Source: Basilea psittacipulmonis DSM 24701
Lineage (GTDB): Bacteria > Pseudomonadota > Gammaproteobacteria > Burkholderiales > Burkholderiaceae_B
Length of the DNA: 64,000 nt
Assembly (NCBI RefSeq): GCF_000743945.1
Contig: NZ_CP009238.1
Location: 434,001-498,000 of the forward strand
Reading direction: 5' to 3'
Positions 10,748 through 21,508 of the stretch are shown piece after piece; position 1 is the first letter of the stretch, and every line of letters begins with the position of its first letter. Below the pieces are notes generated by a model. That model was given only the letters and a program-made list of their open reading frames with translations. It was not told the DNA's origin and searched no databases. The position numbers and the translations under genes are program-made.

Positions 10748-10777
10748 GATGAAATTAAAAAAATGATAGGTGAATAA
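10748..10777 (+). pseudogene. Relic of a CdiA toxin 3' end
   Basis: The 30 bases before immunity copy 2 read DEIKKMIGE and a stop, against DEIERIIGE and a stop at the true end of cdiA. The same TAATG overlap with the following ATG is present. This looks like the last codons of a lost or duplicated toxin segment, kept together with the ribosome site AGGTGA that the immunity gene needs. Confidence 0.72.
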
Positions 10778-11625
10778 TGTTTTACACAGAAAAAGACTTA
10801 TATCAAGAATTTGATCAGGTTTATACGGATTTAAATGACGTGCCGTTTGATGCTTTAGCGATCAGGGAAGAAAGGAGAGAATTTAATCCTTATTGGTTTT
10901 TAAGAGATAGTCAAGGAGATCTATTTGGATACTTAATCGAGCCTTTTAAAGAATGGCAACCCAGAACATATGAGTATTTAAGTCAAGGGAAGTTTTTTTA
11001 TGCGATGAGTAAAAGTAACTATCCAGGAATAGCGGATGATAGTACTAAATTTGGCATTATCGTTAATGATATAGTTTGTTATATTGGATATACAAAATAC
11101 CCATATGAAAAATATCAAAAAGACTACTCTACTATTCCTTTATCTATTTTGAATTCTTGGTTATATCGTTCAGATGGGTGGCATGTGGCAGAGATGGGGG
11201 CATACGATATTTTTAGAAGTGTCTTGCCATCTATTGCAAGTTATCAGATGTCGCCGATATCTTCTGTCATTAAAAAAATAGTTAAAAAGCGTCGTGTATT
11301 ACCTGAGTACACGGAGTTTTTAGAAGCGAAATTTAATCATCCGTTTAGACAGAGTTATCATTTAGAAGAGTTTCGAGGTGGCAAGTACTTTGAACTGAGA
11401 AGTTTGTTGGATACGCGTTCAACAGATGATGGTGGTCAGACAGGTTTTCAGTTATTCGTTTCATCGCATAATCAAGAAAGGAATGTGTATGTTGTTCCAC
11501 GACTAGATATCATGCAGATGAAGAAATTAACGGATCCTGCCGAAGCAATCGATCGTTACGCAGCTCATCTGTTTTCTAAAGCAGAGAGTGAATTTAATTT
11601 CTTAGATTATGCAGAAGATTTTTAA
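10777..11625 (+). CDS. Presumed CDI immunity protein, copy 2
   Basis: A 282-residue paralogue of copy 1, nearly identical over most of its length. It differs mainly at residues 28-33 (IREERR) and in the segment around 170-205, where it is two residues shorter and reads VKKRRV and FRGGKY. Its start is coupled to a toxin-end relic through TAATG. It is probably an extra or variant immunity gene against the same or a related toxin. The family is unrecognised, and function is inferred only from similarity to the gene directly behind cdiA. Confidence 0.7.
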   Translation: MFYTEKDLYQEFDQVYTDLNDVPFDALAIREERREFNPYWFLRDSQGDLFGYLIEPFKEWQPRTYEYLSQGKFFYAMSKSNYPGIADDSTKFGIIVNDIVCYIGYTKYPYEKYQKDYSTIPLSILNSWLYRSDGWHVAEMGAYDIFRSVLPSIASYQMSPISSVIKKIVKKRRVLPEYTEFLEAKFNHPFRQSYHLEEFRGGKYFELRSLLDTRSTDDGGQTGFQLFVSSHNQERNVYVVPRLDIMQMKKLTDPAEAIDRYAAHLFSKAESEFNFLDYAEDF

Positions 11626-11694
11626 TTTTTTGTGTGCTTAAATGCTAAGTTCATTCCGAATAGATTAAGAAGATTCGATAACAGGCGATGATAT

Positions 11695-12696
11695 ATGTCA
11701 ACAAAACAAAGAACTCAGTATGAAAAATATAAAGTATTTTTGGGCAGTGATGCAGGAAGAAATTATGAGGAAAGTGTAAGGCATTGTCTTGGTCGTTCAA
11801 ATATGTTGAATATAGATAGTCCTTATCACGAAGAAGTGATATATATGCTGAACATTATTAAAACAGGAGTAAAAAATCCTTTTTTTTACATGGAACAGTT
11901 GGGAATTTTATATGAAGCCAGATCATCAATTGATTTGCTATTACATCATGATATTCAATCTTTTAAACAAGATATTTATGTAGGAGGAAAATTAAAAATA
12001 TTAGGACGCGAAGTTCCATATTGGGGGAATGTTGGGTATAGTACGATGTATGCCCCGATGTTATTATCTGATAACCCAGAATTAAAAAATTTTCTCATTA
12101 AGCAAAGAGTAGAGATAACAGGAGATTTTGATTTAGCGGATTATCGTGAATGTGATCCGTATATATATGCCAATCATTTAACGTTATTAGCTTTGTCGGG
12201 TGAATGGGAAAAGTTAGAAAAAAGAAGTTTACAATTTTTAGAAGATGACACACGTTCACAAAAAACAAAAAAAATAGAACCGGATTATCGTTTTTTTCTT
12301 GCATTGGCACGTCAAGACGTTCAAGGGATGAAGGAAATATTAATGTTAATGATTACAAATAGTTTAAAGCGTGGAAAATGGAGAAATGGGACTAATTTAT
12401 GGTTTGATTTTTACTTAGCATTTCCTGCATTAACCTACGCAAAAATAGCCATGATCCATGGATATGATTTAGGCATTGATAGTCTGGTGGCACCAAGAGA
12501 ATTAATAGAGATTAAACCATTAGATCATTATGAAGATCCTTATGATTTTATGAAAGAGTTTGATTATGAACAACCTCAAGAGGTGTGGATAGAAAAGTGG
12601 ATGGCGAAAAAGGCAGAGGCTTTAGCGAGAAAAGAGGAAGAAGAAAATAGGAAGTTTAAGAATCGTGTAAAACGATTTTTTAAGAATCTACTGTAA
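11695..12696 (+). CDS. Orphan immunity-like protein, unrelated to its neighbours
   Basis: This 333-residue, mostly helical soluble protein interrupts the array of paralogues. It contains short tandem-helix-like segments (YANHLTLLALSGEWEKLEK, FFLALARQDVQGMKEIL) and a very charged C-terminal tail (KAEALARKEEEENRKFKNR). The helical layout and the toxin-locus position recall Imm49-type immunity proteins, but I can only offer that as a weak guess. No toxin relic or twin hairpin is directly attached to it. It may be immunity to a toxin this strain no longer carries. Confidence 0.6.
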   Translation: MSTKQRTQYEKYKVFLGSDAGRNYEESVRHCLGRSNMLNIDSPYHEEVIYMLNIIKTGVKNPFFYMEQLGILYEARSSIDLLLHHDIQSFKQDIYVGGKLKILGREVPYWGNVGYSTMYAPMLLSDNPELKNFLIKQRVEITGDFDLADYRECDPYIYANHLTLLALSGEWEKLEKRSLQFLEDDTRSQKTKKIEPDYRFFLALARQDVQGMKEILMLMITNSLKRGKWRNGTNLWFDFYLAFPALTYAKIAMIHGYDLGIDSLVAPRELIEIKPLDHYEDPYDFMKEFDYEQPQEVWIEKWMAKKAEALARKEEEENRKFKNRVKRFFKNLL

Positions 12697-12745
12697 TTCA
12701 GTTAACACGCTATCTGGATTAATGAGTTAAGTAGGGTAATCAATC

Positions 12746-13594
12746 ATGTTTTATACAGAAAAAGACTTATATCAAGAATTTGATCAGGTTTATACAGATT
12801 TAAATGACGTGCCATTTGATGCCTTGGCTATCAGCGAAGAAATGAGAGAATTTAATCCTTATTGGTTTTTAAGAGATAGTCAAGGAGATCTATTTGGATA
12901 CTTAATCGAGCCTTTTAAAGAATGGCAACCCAGAACATATGAGTATTTAAGTCAAGGGAAGTTCTTTTACGCGATGAGTAAAAGCGACTATCCAGGAACA
13001 GCGGATGATAGTACTAAATTTGGCATTATCGTTAATGATATAGTTTGTTATATTGGATATACAAAATACCCATATGAAAAATATCAAAAAGACTACTCTA
13101 CTATTCCTTTATCTATTTTGAATTCTTGGTTATATCGTTCAGATGGGTGGCATGTGGCAGAGATGGGGGCATACGATATTTTTAGAAGTGTCTTGCCATC
13201 TATTGCAAGTTATCAGATGTCGCCGATATCTTCTGTCATTAAAAAAATAGTTAAAAAGCGTCGTGTATTACCTGAGTACACGGAGTTTTTAGAAGCGAAA
13301 TTTAATCATCCGTTTAGACAGAGTTATCATTTAGAAGAGTTTCGAGGTGGCAAGTACTTTGAACTGAGAAGTTTGTTGGATACGCGTTCAACAGATGATG
13401 GTGGTCAGACAGGGTTTCAGTTATTCGTTTCATCGCATAATCAAGAAAGGAATGTATATGTTGTTCCACGACTAGATATCATGCAGATGAAGAAATTATC
13501 TGATCCTGCCGAAGCAATCGATCGTTACGCAGCTCATCTGTTTTCTAAAGCAGAGAGTGAATTTAATTTCTTAGATTATGCAGAAGATTTTTAA
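12746..13594 (+). CDS. Presumed CDI immunity protein, copy 3
   Basis: A 282-residue paralogue almost identical to copy 2, including the two-residue-shorter KKRRV segment and FRGGKY. The visible differences are few: ISEEM in place of IREER, SDYPG-T in place of SNYPG-I, and LSDP in place of LTDP. The upstream sequence differs from the other copies and has no toxin relic. A twin hairpin follows. The near-identity to copy 2 suggests recent duplication or gene conversion. Presumed cytoplasmic immunity protein; family unrecognised. Confidence 0.7.
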   Translation: MFYTEKDLYQEFDQVYTDLNDVPFDALAISEEMREFNPYWFLRDSQGDLFGYLIEPFKEWQPRTYEYLSQGKFFYAMSKSDYPGTADDSTKFGIIVNDIVCYIGYTKYPYEKYQKDYSTIPLSILNSWLYRSDGWHVAEMGAYDIFRSVLPSIASYQMSPISSVIKKIVKKRRVLPEYTEFLEAKFNHPFRQSYHLEEFRGGKYFELRSLLDTRSTDDGGQTGFQLFVSSHNQERNVYVVPRLDIMQMKKLSDPAEAIDRYAAHLFSKAESEFNFLDYAEDF

Positions 13595-13599
13595 TTTAC

Positions 13600-13642
13600 T
13601 ATCGCCTCAGGTTTTTAGAGGCGATAATCGTATAGATGATTA
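13600..13642 (+). repeat. Twin-hairpin intergenic repeat after immunity copy 3
   Basis: Same element as at 10681: a perfect 9-bp stem TATCGCCTC / GAGGCGATA, then TAATCGT-ATAG-ATGATTA with one G-T pair. Confidence 0.75.
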
Positions 13643-13667
13643 ACTTCGATATAGACGTTACAGCTTT

Positions 13668-13696
13668 GATGAAATTAAAAAATGATAGGTAAATAA
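13668..13696 (+). pseudogene. Second, frameshifted relic of a CdiA toxin 3' end
   Basis: This matches the relic at 10748 and the end of cdiA but lacks one A in the poly-A stretch, so it reads DEIKK and then an early TGA. The ribosome-site part is altered (AGGTAA rather than AGGTGA). Decay of the reading frame supports a non-functional remnant. Confidence 0.68.
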
Positions 13697-14550
13697 TGTT
13701 TTACACAGAAAAAGACTTATATCAAGAATTTGATCAGGTTTATACGGATTTAAATGACGTGCCGTTTGATGCTTTGATAATAAAGGGAGAATCAAAAAAT
13801 TCAGATCCTTATTGGTTTTTGAGAGATAGTCAAGGAGACCTATTTGGATACTTAATCGAGCCTTTTAAAGAATGGCAACCCAAAACATATGAGTATTTAA
13901 GTCAAGGGAAGTTTTTTTATGCAGTGAGTAAAACACCATATCCAGCAATAATGGATGATATTACTGAGTTTGGTGTGATAGTAAATGATAGGGTTTGTTA
14001 CATAGACTACACAAAATATCTGTATGAAAAACATAAAGAGAACTATCGCGTCATCCCTCCATCTATTTTAAACTCTTGGTTATTTCGAGCCAAAGGATGG
14101 TACCTAGCGGAACGGGAAACCTTTAGTATTTTTAGAAGTGTCTTGCCATCTGGGGTAAGCTATGATGTGTCACCGATATGTTCCGTGATTAAAAAAATAG
14201 TAGATAGAAAAGATCGTGTATTACCTGAGTACACGGAGTTTTTAGAAGCGAAATTTAATCATCCATTTAAACAGAGTTATGAATTAGAAGAGTTTCAGGA
14301 TGATGATAAATATTTTGAACTGAGAAGTTTGTTGGATACGCGTTCAATAGATGATGATAGCCAGACAGGGTTTCAGTTATTCGTTTCATCGCATAATCAA
14401 GAAAGGAATGTATATGTTGTTCCACGATTAGATATCATGCAGATGAAGAAATTATCTGATCCTGCCGAAGCAATCGATCGTTACGCAGCTCATCTGTTTT
14501 CTAAAGCAGAGGGTGAATTTAATTTCTTAGATTATGCAGAAGACTTTTAA
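13696..14550 (+). CDS. Presumed CDI immunity protein, copy 4 (divergent)
   Basis: A 284-residue paralogue whose ends match the other copies but whose interior is different. Residues 27-36 (IIKGESKNSD) and about 75-155 (SKTPYPAIMDD, FRAKGWYLAERETF, SGVSYDVSP) are heavily changed. The later KIVDRKDRV segment matches copy 1. Such a block pattern suggests a mosaic or a variant selected for another toxin specificity. It follows a frameshifted toxin relic and is followed by a twin hairpin. Family unrecognised. Confidence 0.7.
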   Translation: MFYTEKDLYQEFDQVYTDLNDVPFDALIIKGESKNSDPYWFLRDSQGDLFGYLIEPFKEWQPKTYEYLSQGKFFYAVSKTPYPAIMDDITEFGVIVNDRVCYIDYTKYLYEKHKENYRVIPPSILNSWLFRAKGWYLAERETFSIFRSVLPSGVSYDVSPICSVIKKIVDRKDRVLPEYTEFLEAKFNHPFKQSYELEEFQDDDKYFELRSLLDTRSIDDDSQTGFQLFVSSHNQERNVYVVPRLDIMQMKKLSDPAEAIDRYAAHLFSKAEGEFNFLDYAEDF

Positions 14551-14555
14551 TTTTT

Positions 14556-14598
14556 TATCGCCTCAGGTTTTTAGAGGCGATAATCGTATAGACGATTA
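14556..14598 (+). repeat. Twin-hairpin intergenic repeat after immunity copy 4
   Basis: Third copy of the element: TATCGCCTC / GAGGCGATA and TAATCGT-ATAG-ACGATTA. It closes the CDI region before zapE. Confidence 0.75.
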
Positions 14599-14701
14599 AC
14601 TTCGATATAAACACATTACAGCTTAGTGAGAGTTTTATTTGAACAAAGAAAAGTCAGAGAATATGCTAAGATAAAAACTTAATAATAAGATGAGGACGCT
14701 A

Positions 14702-15802
14702 ATGAACGTTGTTCAGTATTATCAAAAGGCATTAGAGGAAAAGGGGTATATTGCCGATCAAGCACAGGCAGCGGCGATTCAAGAGTTGCAGAGATTTTAC
14801 GATGAATTATTAATGAGTAAAAAAGCATCATCAGGTGGTTTATTTGGTTTATTTAAATCAAAAGCACCTGATTATGCACCTAAGGGTGTTTATCTTTGGG
14901 GTGGGGTAGGTCGCGGTAAAAGTTTTTTGATGGACGCGTTCTATCATACGATTCCATTTGATGCAAAGGTACGGTTGCATTTTCATGAGTTTATGCGAAG
15001 TGTCCATGAGCAAATGAAAGCTGCAAAAAATGAGAAAGATCCTTTGATATATGTCGCCAAACAAGTGGCTAAGAAATATCGTTTGATTTGCTTTGATGAG
15101 TTTCATGTTTCGGATATTGCCGATGCGATGATTCTTTACCGCCTATTGACGTATTTATATGAAAACGGTGTAGGCTTTGTGATGACCTCTAACTATAAGC
15201 CAGATGACTTATATCCAAATGGTCTTCAAAGAGATCGATTTTTAGCGGCGATTGATCTGATTAATGCACGCATGAATGTGTTAAACGTTGATGTGGGTAC
15301 AGATTACCGTATGGTGACACAAGATCAAGTTAAGCGTTATTTGACACCATTAGGACCTGAAACTGATCGTGAGCTGGAACATATTTTTAAATTACTTTCT
15401 CAAGGTAAACATGAAGATCCTCATTTGTTAATTGAAAATCGTGAGTTACCTGCTAAAGCAGTAGGCGGTGGCGTGGCATGGTTTAGTTTTGATGTACTTT
15501 GTCAAACAGCCCGTTCACAGAATGATTATTTAAGTTTATCTCAACGCTTTGATACGATTATTTTGTCGAATGTACCGCAATTACATGACGTAGATTTTTC
15601 GGCAGCACGTCGGTTTACCTGGTTATTAGACGTGATGTATGATCATTGCATGCAACTGATTATTTCAGCTGCTGTGCCTGCGGAAGAACTTTATACAAGC
15701 GGTGCGATGGCAGGGGAATTTGTAAGAACGGTATCCCGTTTAACAGAAATGCAGTCCGTGGAATATACACAACGCACTAAAAGAAATATCGTATCTTTAT
15801 AA
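14702..15802 (+). CDS. zapE: ZapE/AFG1-family cell-division ATPase
   Basis: A 366-residue P-loop ATPase of the ZapE (YhcM/AFG1) family, which in E. coli acts on the FtsZ ring at the inner face of the membrane. Walker A is GGVGRGKS (about 67-74) and Walker B is LICFDEFH (about 128-135). Length fits the family. I chose the ATG at 14702 because AGGA lies at good spacing before it and the product begins with the family-typical VVQYYQKAL. An in-frame ATG at 14690 has no ribosome site. It has its own unit after the CDI locus and converges on tgt. Confidence 0.92.
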   Translation: MNVVQYYQKALEEKGYIADQAQAAAIQELQRFYDELLMSKKASSGGLFGLFKSKAPDYAPKGVYLWGGVGRGKSFLMDAFYHTIPFDAKVRLHFHEFMRSVHEQMKAAKNEKDPLIYVAKQVAKKYRLICFDEFHVSDIADAMILYRLLTYLYENGVGFVMTSNYKPDDLYPNGLQRDRFLAAIDLINARMNVLNVDVGTDYRMVTQDQVKRYLTPLGPETDRELEHIFKLLSQGKHEDPHLLIENRELPAKAVGGGVAWFSFDVLCQTARSQNDYLSLSQRFDTIILSNVPQLHDVDFSAARRFTWLLDVMYDHCMQLIISAAVPAEELYTSGAMAGEFVRTVSRLTEMQSVEYTQRTKRNIVSL

Positions 15803-15806
15803 AAAA

Positions 15807-15840
15807 ATCATGCCTTGCTGTTTTATCATCAAGGCATGAT
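15807..15840 (-). terminator. Terminator between zapE and tgt
   Basis: A perfect 11-bp stem (ATCATGCCTTG / CAAGGCATGAT) with a 12-base loop. The run of A on its left gives a T run for minus-strand transcripts, so it ends queA-tgt. The hairpin may also affect zapE mRNA. Confidence 0.88.
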
Positions 15841-15860
15841 ATGAACGATAAAATAGCTTC

Positions 15861-18064
<2,204 letters not shown>

Positions 18065-18148
18065 AAATAAAAGTTAAGTATTTGTGTATATAGAATTGTA
18101 TAATAAATAAGTTTTATAAATGGTCTAAATACAGCAAAGGAGCAAGTT

Positions 18149-18787
18149 ATGGCTGTTTTTGAAATTCGTCATCCCCTTGTACGTCATAAATTAGGTCTGA
18201 TGCGTAATGTCGCCTTATCTACTAAAGATTTTAGAGAATTAGCACAAGAAGTCGCAACCTTGTTGACTTATGAAGCGACAAAAGATTTACCTTTGGAAAC
18301 GACCACGATTACAGGCTGGTGTGGTGAAGTAGAAGTAGAAAAAATTGCTGGTAAGAAATTTACAGTTGTCCCTATTTTGCGTGCGGGAATAGGTATGTTA
18401 GATGGTGTACTAACTTTAGTACCAGGTGCGAAAGTCTCTGCAGTAGGCATCGCTCGTAATGAAGAGACGCATGAAGCAGATCCTTATTTGAACAAATTGG
18501 TAGGAAATCTAGATCAACGTGTTGCGTTGGTCATTGACCCCATGCTAGCAACAGGCGGTAGTATGGTAGCGACTATTGATATGTTGAAAAAAGCAGGTTG
18601 TAAAGAGATTAAAGCATTAGTATTGGTCGCAGCTCCAGAGGGGATTAAACGAGTGACTGAGGCTCATCCAGATGTGGCGATTTATACTGCGTCAATTGAC
18701 CGAGGATTAAATGAAAATGCTTATATCATGCCAGGTCTGGGTGATGCAGGCGATCGAATTTTTGGTACACGTCAAAAAGATGATTAA
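18149..18787 (+). CDS. upp: Uracil phosphoribosyltransferase
   Basis: A 212-residue cytoplasmic enzyme salvaging uracil to UMP with PRPP. The PRPP-binding loop DPMLATGGS lies at about 130-138, the N-terminal [12 protein letters not shown] is typical, and the C-terminal [16 protein letters not shown] is the uracil-binding region. AAAGGAG sits six bases before the ATG. A TATAAT box occurs at 18099-18104, but I see no good -35. It stands alone between queA and a terminator. Confidence 0.97.
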   Translation: MAVFEIRHPLVRHKLGLMRNVALSTKDFRELAQEVATLLTYEATKDLPLETTTITGWCGEVEVEKIAGKKFTVVPILRAGIGMLDGVLTLVPGAKVSAVGIARNEETHEADPYLNKLVGNLDQRVALVIDPMLATGGSMVATIDMLKKAGCKEIKALVLVAAPEGIKRVTEAHPDVAIYTASIDRGLNENAYIMPGLGDAGDRIFGTRQKDD

Positions 18788-18811
18788 TATTAGATTTTCT
18801 TGAGAAAAGAT

Positions 18812-18842
18812 GATGTCCTCGTTTATGCGGGGACATTTTTTT
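18812..18842 (+). terminator. Rho-independent terminator after upp
   Basis: Stem ATGTCCTC / GGGGACAT (one T-G pair) with an 8-base loop, then eight T. The rest of the stretch up to fba holds a TATAAT box at 19028-19033, probably the fba -10, without a recognisable -35. Confidence 0.9.
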
Positions 18843-19072
18843 GTTTCAAAAAGACAAGTTTGAAATTTTTAATAGTATGACGGTATATGAGGATTGAGAT
18901 AGGGTTGAGCGGTCTTACATCAGAATGGTTGAACGTTAATCGTATGATGGGTATATAGGGATTTAGATAAAGATACAGCAAAGAGATAGGCTGTGCTTTT
19001 ATTCCCAAAGAAAGGGCTTAAATCAAGTATAATATTAGGGTTTTTAATTTTGATATTTTCAGGAGACCTTAG

Positions 19073-20137
19073 ATGGCACTCGTTTCAATGCGTCAGCTAC
19101 TTGATCATGCAGCTGAATTCGGATATGGTATTCCAGCATTTAATGTTAATAACCTTGAACAAGTTCAAGCAATCATGGAAGCGGCTAAAGAGACAAATAG
19201 TCCTGTGATTATGCAGGCTTCTGCGGGTGCAAGAAAGTATGCGGGTGAAACATTTCTTAAATATCTGATTCAAGCAGCTGTTGAAACTTATCCAGAGATT
19301 CCGGTTGTGATGCACCAAGACCACGGTCAATCACCTGCAGTTTGCCAAGGTGCAATTAATCTAGGTTTCTCTAGTGTGATGATGGATGGCTCTTTGATGG
19401 CAGACGGTAAAACGATTGCTAGTTTTGACTATAATGTCCAAGTCACTAAAGAAGTCGTTGAAATGGCTCACAAACTAGGAATTACGGTTGAGGGCGAACT
19501 TGGCTGTTTAGGTTCTTTAGAAACCATGCAAGGTGATAAAGAAGACGGTCATGGTGCTGAGGGTAAATTATCGATTGAACAGCTATTAACCGACCCTGAA
19601 CAGGCGGCACAGTTTGTTCGTGAAACACAGCTAGATGCGTTGGCGATTGCGGTAGGAACAAGTCACGGTGCTTATAAATTTACTCGTAAACCGACAGGCG
19701 ATATTTTATCGATTCAACGTGTTAAAGAGATCCATGCCCGTTTGCCTAATACGCATTTAGTGATGCATGGTAGCTCAAGTGTGCCACAAGAATTATTGGC
19801 AGAGATTCGCGAGTTTGGTGGTGATATGAAAGAAACTTATGGCGTGCCTGTTGAAGAGCTTCAGGAAGCGATTAAGCATGGTGTGCGTAAGATTAATATT
19901 GATACCGATATTCGCTTAGCCATGACAGGTGCCGTACGTCGTTTCTTAGCAGAAAATCCATCAAAGTTTGACCCACGTGAGTTTAATAAACCAGCACGAG
20001 AAGCAGCGAAAAAACTATGTATTGCACGTTATGAACAGTTCGGTGCAGCAGGTAATGCTTCTAAGATTAAACCGATAGCTTTACCTGAAATGGCACGTTT
20101 ATATGCTGAAGGTAAATTAGCACAACAGGTGAAATAA
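19073..20137 (+). CDS. fba: Class II fructose-bisphosphate aldolase
   Basis: A 354-residue zinc aldolase interconverting fructose-1,6-bisphosphate with glyceraldehyde-3-phosphate and dihydroxyacetone phosphate. Zinc-ligand regions are seen at [19 protein letters not shown] and LVMHGSSS, and the phosphate-binding RKINIDTD is present. Length fits the type found in beta- and gammaproteobacterial class IIB enzymes. AGGAGA precedes the ATG. It leads a tight run fba-purC-purE-purK-tsaC, an order common in Burkholderiales; only one base separates it from purC. Confidence 0.96.
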   Translation: MALVSMRQLLDHAAEFGYGIPAFNVNNLEQVQAIMEAAKETNSPVIMQASAGARKYAGETFLKYLIQAAVETYPEIPVVMHQDHGQSPAVCQGAINLGFSSVMMDGSLMADGKTIASFDYNVQVTKEVVEMAHKLGITVEGELGCLGSLETMQGDKEDGHGAEGKLSIEQLLTDPEQAAQFVRETQLDALAIAVGTSHGAYKFTRKPTGDILSIQRVKEIHARLPNTHLVMHGSSSVPQELLAEIREFGGDMKETYGVPVEELQEAIKHGVRKINIDTDIRLAMTGAVRRFLAENPSKFDPREFNKPAREAAKKLCIARYEQFGAAGNASKIKPIALPEMARLYAEGKLAQQVK

Positions 20138-20138
20138 T

Positions 20139-21017
20139 ATGGCACTGTTAAAAACATCGATTACTTCTTTACCTTTAGTGGCACGTGGCAAAGTGCGTGA
20201 TATGTATGCAGTTGGTGATGATAAGTTACTGATTGTTGCTACGGATCGTATTTCAGCGTTTGATGTTATTTTGGACGATCCTATCCCTGGTAAGGGTCAA
20301 GTGCTGACTGAATTGACAGAGTTTTGGCTAAAAAAACTTGCTCATATTATTCCGAATCACAGCACGGGCATTAAGCCTGAAGACGTGGTCGCACCTGACG
20401 AAGTAGAACAAGTTAAAGGTCGTGCCATGGTGGTTAAACGTCTTAAACCCGTTTTGGTTGAAGCGGTTGCACGAGGTTATATCATCGGTTCAGGTTGGAA
20501 AGATTATCAATCAACAGGTCAGGTATGCGGTATTGATTTACCTGCTGGTTTGAAACAAGCTAGTCGTTTGCCTTCGCCTATTTTTACGCCTGCTGCCAAA
20601 GCAGAAGTCGGTATGCACGATGAGAATGTTAGCTTTGATCATGTGATTAAAGAAGTCGGCTTAGAGATGGCAAACCGTATTCGAGAAACGACATTAAGAC
20701 TGTATCAAGAAGCAGCTGATTATGCGGCTTCTAAGGGCATTATTATTGCAGATACGAAGTTTGAATTTGGTTTATGTGAAGAAGGACATCTTCATTTGAT
20801 GGACGAGGTGTTGACACCCGATTCATCGCGTTTTTGGCCTGCTTCAGATTATCGTGAAGGCATCAGTCCTCCGTCTTTTGATAAACAGTTTGTGAGAGAT
20901 TGGTTGGAGACTCAGGTTTGGGACAAAACACCACCAGCCCCTCATTTGCCAGCTGATGTGATCGAAAAAACAGCCGCTAAATACCGTGAAGCAGCGGATA
21001 AGTTGATAAAGGGTTAA
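20139..21017 (+). CDS. purC: Phosphoribosylaminoimidazole-succinocarboxamide (SAICAR) synthase
   Basis: A 292-residue enzyme joining CAIR and aspartate to form SAICAR in purine synthesis. The glycine-rich start [28 protein letters not shown] and the late IADTKFEFG and [15 protein letters not shown] are diagnostic. It is longer than E. coli PurC (237), as is usual for the betaproteobacterial and yeast type. It is one base after fba and two bases before purE, so it is surely co-transcribed. Confidence 0.96.
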   Translation: MALLKTSITSLPLVARGKVRDMYAVGDDKLLIVATDRISAFDVILDDPIPGKGQVLTELTEFWLKKLAHIIPNHSTGIKPEDVVAPDEVEQVKGRAMVVKRLKPVLVEAVARGYIIGSGWKDYQSTGQVCGIDLPAGLKQASRLPSPIFTPAAKAEVGMHDENVSFDHVIKEVGLEMANRIRETTLRLYQEAADYAASKGIIIADTKFEFGLCEEGHLHLMDEVLTPDSSRFWPASDYREGISPPSFDKQFVRDWLETQVWDKTPPAPHLPADVIEKTAAKYREAADKLIKG

Positions 21018-21019
21018 GT

Positions 21020-21505
21020 ATGTCAAAACCAGTTATTGGTGTGATCATGGGATCTTCCAGCGATTGGGAAGTGATGAAAAATGCCACAGCGATTCTTGAT
21101 GAATTTGGTGTGGCTTATGAAAAACAGGTAATTTCAGCACATCGTATGCCTCATGATATGGCTGAATACGGTAGAACAGCTTATGCACGTGGCATTCGTG
21201 CCATTATTGCTGGTGCAGGGGGTGCGGCACATTTACCGGGTATGATGGCTGCTTTGACAGAAGTTCCTGTATTTGGTGTACCAGTACCTTCTCGTTATTT
21301 GCGTGGTGAAGATTCATTATTATCGATCGTACAGATGCCTAAAGGCGTTCCTGTCGCGACGTTTGCAATTGGTGAGGCAGGAGCGGCGAATGCTGCTTTA
21401 CACGCCATCGCTAACTTAGCCACGACGGACACGGTATTACACGAAAAGCTGTTGCAATTCAGAGCAACTCAGACTGAAAAAGCACGTCAAATGACTTTGG
21501 ATTAA
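21020..21505 (+). CDS. purE: N5-carboxyaminoimidazole ribonucleotide mutase
   Basis: A 161-residue enzyme converting N5-CAIR to [13 protein letters not shown] near the start, SAHRMP with the catalytic His, and [11 protein letters not shown] are the family signature. Length matches class I PurE. It works with PurK, encoded three bases downstream. Confidence 0.96.
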   Translation: MSKPVIGVIMGSSSDWEVMKNATAILDEFGVAYEKQVISAHRMPHDMAEYGRTAYARGIRAIIAGAGGAAHLPGMMAALTEVPVFGVPVPSRYLRGEDSLLSIVQMPKGVPVATFAIGEAGAANAALHAIANLATTDTVLHEKLLQFRATQTEKARQMTLD

Positions 21506-21508
21506 GAC

